Shown piece by piece: positions 1-5,022 of a stretch of DNA of 5,022 nt. Location of the stretch: contig CAYZPB010000066.1 of the NCBI GenBank assembly GCA_964480445.1, positions 1 to 5,022 on the forward strand, written 5' to 3'. Source of the DNA: CAYZPB01 sp964480445 (lineage in GTDB: Bacteria > Bacillota > Bacilli > Tepidibacillales > Tepidibacillaceae). The translations under genes were made by a program, and so were the position numbers. The notes beneath the pieces were generated by a model that was not told the DNA's origin, did no database searches, and saw only the letters and a list, made by a program, of their open reading frames with translations. Each line of letters opens with the position of its first letter. Position 1 is the stretch's first letter.

Positions 1-63
1 TCGTGTTTACTGTTTGAGGTTCCAAAGTATTCAAAATTCTCTTGAGCTCCAGGAGTTGTATGC

Positions 64-105
64 TTTAAGAGACTTCTTAATCAGTCGGTTAGGAAGTCTC
101 TTAAA
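64..105. repeat. Long inverted repeat (17-bp stem) upstream of recombinase
   Basis: Bases 64-80 pair with 89-105 around an 8-nt loop (TCAGTCGG). The only imperfection is one G-U pair (77/92). As RNA this would be a very stable hairpin. No T-run follows on either strand, so it is not a textbook intrinsic terminator, although each arm ends in TTAA. It lies about 20 nt before the recombinase ribosome binding site. It could end transcription entering from the left, act as a leader structure for the recombinase, or belong to the recombinase's end-recognition region; the sequence does not decide. Bases 1-63 show no gene and no convincing promoter. Confidence 0.7.
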
Positions 106-145
106 ACATATAAGCCCACAATTTTAGGAAAGGAGCGCATAGCCA

Positions 146-2017
146 ATGAGAAGAAAAGAGAAAATCACGCCATTGTATGAGCGTCTCAGCCGAGACGATG
201 AATTACAGGGCGAGAGCAACTCCATATCGAACCAAAAGAAGTTGCTCGAAGAATACGCTGTCGGTCATGGACTGCCGAACCCCACCCACTTTACGGACGA
301 TGGCATTTCCGGCACCCGTTTTGACCGCCCCGGCTTCCTCTCGATGATGGAAGAAGTCGAAGCCGGAAATGTGGAGTGCATTGTGGTGAAGGATATGAGC
401 CGTCTGGGGCGTGATTATCTGAAAGTCGGTCAGATTTTGGAAATCCTGCGTCAGAAAGGCGTTCGCCTTATCGCTGTCAATGATGGAGTGGACAGCTCTC
501 AGGGAGACGATGATTTTATCCCGTTCCGCAACATTATGAACGAGTGGTACGCCCGTGATACCAGCAAGAAAATCAAGTCCACATTCAAGACAAAAGGCAT
601 GATGGGCAAGCATCTTACAGGAACGGTCATTTATGGCTACCTTTGGAACGAAGCCAGAGACCAGTGGATTGTGGACGAAGAAGCCGCCGATGTCGTGAAG
701 CGTATCTTCGCCATGACGATTGAGGGCTACGGTCCGTATCAGATTGCCTGTAAGCTGTCAGAGGAACAAATCCTCATTCCGTCCGCTTACCTTGCACAGT
801 ATGGCGAGGGAGTAAACAAGAACAAGACATTCAAGGACATTTATGGCTGGGGTTCGTCTGCTGTGGTTGAAATTCTGAAAAAGAGAGAATACCTCGGACA
901 TACGGTCAATTTCAAGACCCGAAAACACTTCAAGGACAAGAAAAGCCATTATGTGCCGGAGGACGAATGGACGATTTTTGAGAACACCCATGAGCCGATT
1001 ATCGACCAGCAGACCTTTGACCTTGTGCAGAAAATCCGAAGCAATGTCAAGCGATACCCGAATGGCTGGGGCGAAGCAGCTCCCCTTACAGGCTTGCTCT
1101 ACTGTGCCGACTGCGGCGGCAAGATGTATGTCCACCGCACTAACAACGGAAAGCGTATCTCCCAATATACCTGTTCCCAATACAGCAAGGTTCCTGTCGG
1201 CAAGCTCTGTCCTACCCAGCACCGTATCAATGAAGATGTGGTACTGACCCTTGTATCGGATATGCTGAAAGCGATTGCCGAGTATGCCAAGCACGACCGA
1301 GCCGAGTTTGTCCGTGTGGTGCAGGAAGCGCAGTCCAGCCAGCAGACCGCAGAAATCCGTAAACAGCGCACACGCCTTGCCGCCGCAAAGCAGAGGGTTT
1401 CCGAGCTGGAAGTCCTGCTCTGTAAAATCTATGAGGACAATGTGCTGGGCAAACTGCCGGACAGCCGCTATGAGGTGCTGGACGCTCAGTATGCAAAGGA
1501 ACAAGCTGCCCTTACCGCTGAAATTGCTACTCTTGAAAAGGCAGTCAGCGATTATGAAAAGCACGAAAAGGACGCTGACCGCTTTATCGCTCTGATAGAA
1601 AAATATCAGAACTTCGACAAACTGACCGTTGCCATGCTCAATGAATTTGTCGAGAAAATCCTTGTCCATGAGCGTGACCGAAAAGGGAGTATTCAGACCA
1701 CCCAAGAGGTTGAGATTTACTTTAATTTTGTCGGGAAATTCGTTCCCCCGGCGTTTGGAGAAGTGGAGCTGACCCCGGAGGAACTGGAAGAAATCCGCAA
1801 GCGTGAGGAACGCAAGGACAAGCTCCATCAGAACTATCTGAAACGAAAAGCCAGCGGAGCGCAGAAACGCTACGAGGATAAAGTCAAAGCAAAGAAAAAG
1901 GCAGAGATTGACGCCAAGAAAGCCGCTATCCGGGCAGAGGATATTTCCAGAGGGGTGTTTGTCCCTGTCAGCAGTTTACCGCAGCGTGAGCCGCAGAAAG
2001 GAGCGCAGACAGCATGA
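146..2017 (+). CDS. Large serine recombinase, TnpX/TndX type (transposon excision and integration)
   Basis: This 623-aa protein is a large serine site-specific recombinase of the Tn4451/Tn5397 type, which excises an element as a circle and inserts it using a serine nucleophile. The resolvase-like catalytic domain spans about residues 5-150, with the probable nucleophile Ser15 in YERLSR, a GISGTRFDRPGF segment (53-64) and SRLGRD (85-90). A recombinase DNA-binding domain follows at about 180-300. Next is a zinc-ribbon-like segment with Cys320, Cys323, Cys343 and Cys355, then a probable coiled coil (about 375-480), a DUF4368-like region (about 478-535, including MLNEFVEKI from 497) and a Lys/Glu-rich tail. 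The ATG follows a strong AGGAAAGGAG site (125-134) at normal spacing. The stop overlaps the tnpV start, so the two are translationally coupled. All catalytic-domain motifs are intact. G+C is higher here than in the restriction genes (36 of 60 bases in 1081-1140). No good promoter is visible upstream. In Tn4451-type elements the recombinase promoter can form when the ends join in the circle, which would fit. Confidence 0.95.
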   Translation: MRRKEKITPLYERLSRDDELQGESNSISNQKKLLEEYAVGHGLPNPTHFTDDGISGTRFDRPGFLSMMEEVEAGNVECIVVKDMSRLGRDYLKVGQILEILRQKGVRLIAVNDGVDSSQGDDDFIPFRNIMNEWYARDTSKKIKSTFKTKGMMGKHLTGTVIYGYLWNEARDQWIVDEEAADVVKRIFAMTIEGYGPYQIACKLSEEQILIPSAYLAQYGEGVNKNKTFKDIYGWGSSAVVEILKKREYLGHTVNFKTRKHFKDKKSHYVPEDEWTIFENTHEPIIDQQTFDLVQKIRSNVKRYPNGWGEAAPLTGLLYCADCGGKMYVHRTNNGKRISQYTCSQYSKVPVGKLCPTQHRINEDVVLTLVSDMLKAIAEYAKHDRAEFVRVVQEAQSSQQTAEIRKQRTRLAAAKQRVSELEVLLCKIYEDNVLGKLPDSRYEVLDAQYAKEQAALTAEIATLEKAVSDYEKHEKDADRFIALIEKYQNFDKLTVAMLNEFVEKILVHERDRKGSIQTTQEVEIYFNFVGKFVPPAFGEVELTPEELEEIRKREERKDKLHQNYLKRKASGAQKRYEDKVKAKKKAEIDAKKAAIRAEDISRGVFVPVSSLPQREPQKGAQTA

Positions 2018-2364
2018 AAATCACTTACACGCAGAATGGGGACTACCTTATCCCCAACATTAAAATTCGCAAGGCAAAGAAGTCCCTCGGTCACTATGGC
2101 AGGCTTCGCAAAGCCTACTTACAACAGTTTCGCCCTATCTTGTATAACGAGCTTATCTTGACTGAAAAGCTCTATGAGCATTGTGCCGAGATTGAGGAAA
2201 CGGCAAGACATCGCATTGAGCTGATCGTGCCGGAGCTGGCGAAGCAATATGGCGTTACCGAAAAGCTGAAAGCCGAAAACCAGATGGAATGGGTGCGGCA
2301 GATGAACGCTTGCAAGGTTCAGGCAGAGGAAATCGTGAAGCACGAGCTAATTTATACCCCTTGA
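2014..2364 (+). CDS. tnpV: TnpV-family transposon-encoded protein
   Basis: This 116-aa protein matches my recollection of the TnpV family, small proteins found beside large serine recombinases in Tn4451-like and related clostridial elements. Recognisable features are the N-terminal MKITYTQNGDYLIPNI, the LGHYGRLRKAYL segment and a charged, mostly helical C-terminal half. No signal peptide, membrane segment or catalytic motif is visible, so it is probably cytoplasmic. Its molecular role is not established, and I infer only an accessory role in transposition. The start overlaps the recombinase stop in ATGA and is preceded by GAAAGGAG (1996-2003), so the two genes form one transcription and translation unit. 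As I recall, in Tn4451 the resistance gene catP lies directly after tnpV; here that position holds a restriction-modification operon. Confidence 0.88.
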   Translation: MKITYTQNGDYLIPNIKIRKAKKSLGHYGRLRKAYLQQFRPILYNELILTEKLYEHCAEIEETARHRIELIVPELAKQYGVTEKLKAENQMEWVRQMNACKVQAEEIVKHELIYTP

Positions 2365-2382
2365 TGAAACAAAATATTCTGA

Positions 2383-2425
2383 CGCAACGCTTAGAGCTTA
2401 TTTGCACTAAGCGTTGTGCAGTTTT
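2383..2425 (+). terminator. Probable intrinsic terminator after tnpV
   Basis: A 12-bp stem (2383-2394 with 2407-2418, one G-U pair at 2384/2417) encloses a 12-nt loop. After a 3-nt gap it is followed by TTTT (2422-2425). It begins 18 nt after the tnpV stop and lies before the next promoter, where a terminator separating the recombinase operon from the restriction operon would be expected. The T-run is short and offset, so efficiency may be modest. A 7-nt direct repeat, ATGAAAC, flanks it (2364-2370 and 2426-2432). Confidence 0.6.
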
Positions 2426-2445
2426 ATGAAACTTTGGCGCACCTA

Positions 2446-2474
2446 TTGAAAAAGCGCTTGAAAAGCGCTATAAT
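2446..2474 (+). promoter_or_regulatory. Sigma-70-type promoter of the restriction-modification operon
   Basis: The -35 element TTGAAA (2446-2451) and the -10 element TATAAT (2469-2474) are separated by exactly 17 nt. That is one mismatch in the -35 box, a perfect -10 box and ideal spacing. Transcription would start near 2481, leaving a leader of about 98 nt before the methyltransferase ATG. It is the only strong promoter I see upstream of the methyltransferase. I see none in the 21-nt and 31-nt gaps before the endonuclease and the third gene, so all three are probably co-transcribed from it. Confidence 0.75.
2453..2469. promoter_or_regulatory. Palindrome with two AGCGCT (RGCGCY) sites in the promoter spacer
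   Basis: The sequence AGCGCTT-GAA-AAGCGCT is a perfect 7-bp inverted repeat around 3 nt. It runs from the second spacer base to the first base of the -10 box. Each arm carries AGCGCT (2453-2458 and 2464-2469), a self-complementary hexamer that fits RGCGCY, the HaeII recognition sequence. The centres are 11 bp apart, about one helical turn, so both sites face the same side of the DNA. It could be a site where self-methylation changes promoter strength, or an ordinary repressor operator. No regulator gene is visible in the window. Confidence 0.55.
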
Positions 2475-2517
2475 ATGTATCGATTCTGTTAGCCGGAATA
2501 AATGGCAATATGCGAGT

Positions 2518-2537
2518 ATGGAAAACAGCTTTTCCAT
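2518..2537 (+). promoter_or_regulatory. Small hairpin in the methyltransferase mRNA leader
   Basis: Bases 2518-2525 (ATGGAAAA) and 2530-2537 (TTTTCCAT) are perfect complements around a CAGC loop, giving an 8-bp stem in the untranslated leader. It lies about 27 nt before the ribosome binding site GAGG (2565-2568), so it does not cover that site directly. The stem is A/T-rich and only moderately stable. A regulatory role is possible but not shown. Confidence 0.35.
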
Positions 2538-2578
2538 GAGAGCTAAGGCAGAACTGATATAAGCGAGGATGAATATTT

Positions 2579-3589
2579 ATGGATTGGAATACATTTAGAT
2601 TTATCGACCTGTTTGCTGGAATTGGCGGCATTAGGTTAGGGTTTGAACACGTTGGCGGTAAATGTGTATTTTCATCGGAATTTGACGAGGACGCTTGCAA
2701 AACCTATGAAGCGAATTTCGGCGAACATCCATCGGGGGACATAACCAAAATAGACGCAAAAGATATTCCCGACTTTGATATTTTGTTGGGCGGTTTTCCC
2801 TGCCAAGCATTTTCAATCATCGGGAAAAAAGAGGGCTTCTCAAATGAGACTTGTGGGACGCTTTTCTTTGATATTGAACGAATCCTAAAAGAAAAACTTC
2901 CCCCGGCATTTATGCTTGAAAATGTACGAAACCTAACTGCGCATGACCATGGAAACACTTTCAAAGTTATTAAAAGTCATTTGGAAGCTCTGGGCTATCA
3001 TGTTCATGCAAAAGTATTAAATGCGCTTGATTATGGCGTTCCGCAAAAACGTGAACGAATTATCATCGTAGGTTTCCTTGACGATGTGGAATTTACATTT
3101 CCGGAACCAGTGCCGGAGTGTGAAAGAAAAACTCTGGCAGATATTTTGGAAGTGGATGTAGATAAAAAATACTATGTCAGAGACGCTATCAGGCAGTCGA
3201 GACTTGAGAGAATTAAGGATAAGAATTATCCCAAGCCATATATCTCTCACGAAAATATGGCAGGTTCCATAACGCCGCACCCCTATTCGTCTGCTCTGCG
3301 TGCAGGAGCATCCGCCAACTATATTTTGATAAATGATGAAAGACGACCGACTGAAAGGGAAATGTTGAGGATTCAAGGTTTCCCAGACAGCTATAAAATC
3401 GTTGTGCCTTATAGCAAGGTAAAACATCAATGTGGAAATTCTGTCGCAGTTCCCGTCATAAAGGCGGTTGCTGAACAGATGATAAAAGCGTTGAAGAACC
3501 ACCAAAAGGCTGTTGATAATATTGCTCCCAAATGTATTGCTGAACCAGTACAGTACATTTTTGGAGAGCAGTTGTCACTGCAATTATAA
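2579..3589 (+). CDS. DNA (cytosine-5)-methyltransferase of a Type II R-M system, probably RGCGCY-specific
   Basis: This 336-aa enzyme transfers a methyl group from S-adenosylmethionine to carbon 5 of cytosine, protecting host DNA from the partner endonuclease. The C5-methyltransferase motifs appear in canonical order: motif I FIDLFAGIGG (8-17), motif IV GGFPCQAFS with catalytic Cys75, motif VI ENV (114-116), motif VIII QKRER (156-160), motif IX RPTERE (256-261) and motif X QCGNSVAVP (284-292). The short region between VIII and IX holds the target-recognition domain. Several blocks closely resemble M.HhaI (for example GTLFFDI and AKVLNALDYG), which fits a GCGC-core target. Motif I starts at residue 8, so there is no room for the N-terminal helix-turn-helix that some methyltransferases use as autorepressors. 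The start follows GAGG (2565-2568) with 10 nt spacing. It is the first gene of the operon, 21 nt before the endonuclease. Activity is firm from the motifs; the RGCGCY target is inferred from the neighbour. Confidence 0.95.
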   Translation: MDWNTFRFIDLFAGIGGIRLGFEHVGGKCVFSSEFDEDACKTYEANFGEHPSGDITKIDAKDIPDFDILLGGFPCQAFSIIGKKEGFSNETCGTLFFDIERILKEKLPPAFMLENVRNLTAHDHGNTFKVIKSHLEALGYHVHAKVLNALDYGVPQKRERIIIVGFLDDVEFTFPEPVPECERKTLADILEVDVDKKYYVRDAIRQSRLERIKDKNYPKPYISHENMAGSITPHPYSSALRAGASANYILINDERRPTEREMLRIQGFPDSYKIVVPYSKVKHQCGNSVAVPVIKAVAEQMIKALKNHQKAVDNIAPKCIAEPVQYIFGEQLSLQL

Positions 3590-3610
3590 AAGCGAAAGGA
3601 CGGTTAGAAA

Positions 3611-4678
3611 ATGCCAAACAGAGTTCAGGCAAAAGCAGCTCTTGACGCTGTGATTAAAAAATCTCGTGTCCATTTATATAAGCCTATCCAAATTGCGGAA
3701 ATCTTATATAGAGACCGAGTGTTTCAGGATATTGACCTGTTGGAACTTGAGGATTACAGAACTAAAAGCAAGCGTTGGAGAGACGATGTTTGCCATGTCC
3801 TTTTAGGAAGAGTATGTACCAGCAGTGCAAAATTCCAAGACGACCTTTTCAATGAAACCGCAATTCCACCAGTTCTAATCAACGAGTTAGGTAAAGAAAA
3901 TCGTAGGACGAACGGCGGAGTTGAGGCTTATATTTACAGCCGTTTTACGAATAAGCACGGTCAATTAGCGAGTGCATTGGACTACTGCCTTAACTCAACG
4001 AAAGAGACTTTCAGCGTTAAGCAGTTTATCGATTCGTTTTGGAGCGAACCGGGCTTGAAGCGTAGCTTAGATAAAATCTATGAAATCGTGGTATACGCTC
4101 TTTTTTCCACTCTTGTGGACGCTTTGAATTTGCAAGTGGAAATTTCAGTGGACGAAGCCAACTTTGATATTTTGGCAGAGTTTTCGGATTTTGCAAAAAT
4201 GGTAATGTGCCTTGATTTCTCAAATCCGAGTTATATCCAAGACGCCAAAGTTTATCGTGTAGGCGTAACAAATGCGGCGGATCGTGGTCTTGATATGTAC
4301 TCCAACTGGGGACCGGCAATTCAGATTAAGCATTTAAGTCTGGATGTCGAGTTAGCAAAGAACATTGTAAATAGTGTTTCAAGTGATAAAGTTGTTATCG
4401 TGTGCAAAGACGCTGAACGAGATGTTATCGTTTCTCTGCTTACTCAAATTGGATGGCGCAATCATATTCAGAGCATTGTTACGGAAAGCAACTTGATTTG
4501 CTGGTACGAAAAAGCTCTGCGTGGAAAGTATGCAGAACAAATTGGCGATGAGCTGATTATTCGTTTGTGCGGAGAAATTGCAGAAGAATTCCCATCGGTT
4601 GATACAATCCCTGATATAATCAAGAATCGTCACTACGAGAAAGTGGAAACAGATGATTTTTGGAAAGCGGTTGAATAA
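3611..4678 (+). CDS. HaeII-family Type II restriction endonuclease (expected target RGCGCY)
   Basis: This 355-aa protein reads as a member of the HaeII restriction endonuclease family, which cuts RGCGC^Y. The length is close to what I recall for R.HaeII (about 350 aa). Segments I associate with the family are KKSRVHLYKPIQIAEILYRD (19-38), the SARFQD-like SSAKFQDDLF, LKRSLDKIYEIVVYALFS, and VYRVGVTNAADRGLDM. The last leads to a plausible PD-(D/E)XK-type metal site, Asp228 followed by Gln238-Ile-Lys240, with Gln in place of the usual Glu/Asp. The protein appears soluble, with no signal peptide. The ATG follows GAAAGGA (3594-3600) at 10 nt spacing. Position directly after a cytosine-5 methyltransferase supports a Type II restriction partner. 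The reading frame is full length and undamaged. G+C is low (22 of 60 bases in 3661-3720), unlike the recombinase, which suggests a separate origin. The family call rests on memory of the family, not on a search. Confidence 0.85.
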   Translation: MPNRVQAKAALDAVIKKSRVHLYKPIQIAEILYRDRVFQDIDLLELEDYRTKSKRWRDDVCHVLLGRVCTSSAKFQDDLFNETAIPPVLINELGKENRRTNGGVEAYIYSRFTNKHGQLASALDYCLNSTKETFSVKQFIDSFWSEPGLKRSLDKIYEIVVYALFSTLVDALNLQVEISVDEANFDILAEFSDFAKMVMCLDFSNPSYIQDAKVYRVGVTNAADRGLDMYSNWGPAIQIKHLSLDVELAKNIVNSVSSDKVVIVCKDAERDVIVSLLTQIGWRNHIQSIVTESNLICWYEKALRGKYAEQIGDELIIRLCGEIAEEFPSVDTIPDIIKNRHYEKVETDDFWKAVE

Positions 4679-4709
4679 GCCTACATAATATTACGGGAGA
4701 GGTTTGAAT

Positions 4710-5022
4710 ATGAGAAAAGAAGATTTTCGCCAGTGGCTTGATGGAAAAATTAAAAAGAAACCCATCAGTGATTGCATTAGTCGATGTACGACCGTTGAAT
4801 ATGCTCTGAAGGTGGATTTAGACGAAGAATACAGAAAGGATAATGGACAAGCGGTAATTGCAAAGTTGAGCTATAATGCACGAGACGCAAAAGCTAATCT
4901 TCCAGTGCCGCAAGAGTTCAATTTCAAAGAGGGCTGTAATGTTGTCCAGCGATTGACCGACCTGCGCTCATCGGTACATCATCGACCAGTAAAACCTTCC
5001 AGTCGGTCCGGGTCTCCAGAGC
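4710..5022 (+). CDS. Small uncharacterised protein, third gene of the R-M operon; runs off the window, probably disrupted near codon 89
   Basis: An open frame begins at an ATG preceded by GGGAGAGG (4695-4702), 31 nt after the endonuclease stop, and continues without a stop through 104 codons to the window edge. The first 89 or so residues look like a real protein: MRKEDFRQWL, a possible helical core SDCISRCTTVEYAL (20-33), an acidic DLDEEYRKD (37-44 region), and RLTDLRSSV (81-89). They resemble, from memory, uncharacterised proteins near Type II restriction genes in which the LRSSV-like block leads into an aromatic segment such as KYxxF. Here the frame changes to HHRPVKPSSRSGSPE, which is poor in hydrophobic residues and looks like out-of-frame translation, and base composition rises at the same point. 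The gene is therefore probably truncated or fused to foreign sequence, though a genuine divergent C-terminus is possible. No function can be assigned; position suggests an accessory to the restriction system. Confidence 0.65.
   Translation, partial: MRKEDFRQWLDGKIKKKPISDCISRCTTVEYALKVDLDEEYRKDNGQAVIAKLSYNARDAKANLPVPQEFNFKEGCNVVQRLTDLRSSVHHRPVKPSSRSGSPE
4950..5022. other. Possible right-hand junction of the R-M cassette
   Basis: The final stretch differs from the gene before it. Bases 4971-5022 contain 29 G+C of 52, against 22 of 60 in 4711-4770 and 24 of 60 in 4771-4830. Read on the minus strand from 5022, it gives ALETRTDWKVLLVDDVP, which looks more protein-like than the plus-strand reading; that frame stays open to a stop at 4924-4926. 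This could be the end of a gene cut by insertion of the cassette, facing the other way. Only about 16 codons lie beyond the suspected junction, too few to identify the gene. Confidence 0.3.

Noticed and set aside
14..70. Possible promoter using TTGAGG (14-19) or TTGAGC (42-47)
   Set aside because: Neither has an acceptable -10 hexamer at 16-18 nt.
82..89. CAGTCGGT in the left hairpin loop, repeated at 5000-5007 near the right edge, considered as an attachment core
   Set aside because: It is only 8 bases, the flanking sequence does not match, and nothing shows that either copy is an element end.
758..1828. Long minus-strand open frame (356 codons) opposite the recombinase
   Set aside because: It lies entirely antisense to a gene with clear domains. 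It has no recognisable motifs and is explained by codon usage of the sense gene.
2569..2598. ATG directly after the methyltransferase GAGG, reading nine codons in another frame
   Set aside because: There is essentially no spacing from the ribosome binding site and the frame stops at once. The ATG at 2579 gives the complete methyltransferase with motif I at the expected distance.
2443..2700. Minus-strand open frame (85 codons) across the operon promoter and methyltransferase start
   Set aside because: It covers the promoter and motif I of the methyltransferase, and no controller-like helix-turn-helix is visible in its translation.
3017..3505. Minus-strand open frame (162 codons) opposite the methyltransferase
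   Set aside because: It overlaps conserved methyltransferase motifs VIII to X on the other strand, and the translation shows no family resemblance.
4955..5008. Inverted repeat GACCGAC (4955-4961) and GTCGGTC (5002-5008)
   Set aside because: It is seven bases with a 40-nt loop; too weak to call a structure, and no function is suggested by its position.

Overview
The window looks like part of a mobile element from a low-to-mid GC Gram-positive bacterium, most likely a gut-type Clostridia member (Lachnospiraceae, Oscillospiraceae or relatives). The evidence is a Tn4451/Tn5397-type large serine recombinase with a C-terminal DUF4368-like region, an overlapping TnpV-like gene, and strong AGGAGG-like ribosome binding sites. 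The species cannot be named from this sequence. All genes I accept are on the + strand. I see no tRNA, rRNA or CRISPR array.

Layout. Bases 1-145 hold no gene. Their only clear structure is a 17-bp stem inverted repeat (64-105), and I find no convincing sigma-70 promoter there. Next come the recombinase (146-2017) and tnpV (2014-2364), which share an ATGA stop/start overlap and end at a terminator-like hairpin (2383-2425). A near-consensus promoter (TTGAAA, 17-nt spacer, TATAAT; 2446-2474) then starts a second operon: a cytosine-5 DNA methyltransferase (2579-3589), a HaeII-family restriction endonuclease (3611-4678), and a small uncharacterised third gene (4710 to the window end) whose reading appears to be broken near 4975. 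The last 50-70 bases are richer in G+C than the gene they interrupt and may be the edge of the inserted cassette.

How the parts work together. The recombinase and TnpV would move the element. The methyltransferase/endonuclease pair is a Type II restriction-modification cargo, expected from family membership to act on RGCGCY. The most interesting point is regulatory. The spacer of the operon promoter is occupied by a perfect palindrome, AGCGCTT-GAA-AAGCGCT, which contains two AGCGCT sites. AGCGCT is a form of RGCGCY, and by my reading of all 5022 bases these are the only two RGCGCY sites in the window. The methyltransferase has no N-terminal helix-turn-helix and no controller gene is present, so the system may regulate itself by methylating its own promoter.

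Certainty. The recombinase, TnpV and methyltransferase family calls are firm. The HaeII-family call is strong but rests on remembered family features. The promoter-feedback model, the right-hand junction and the role of the third gene are inferences.
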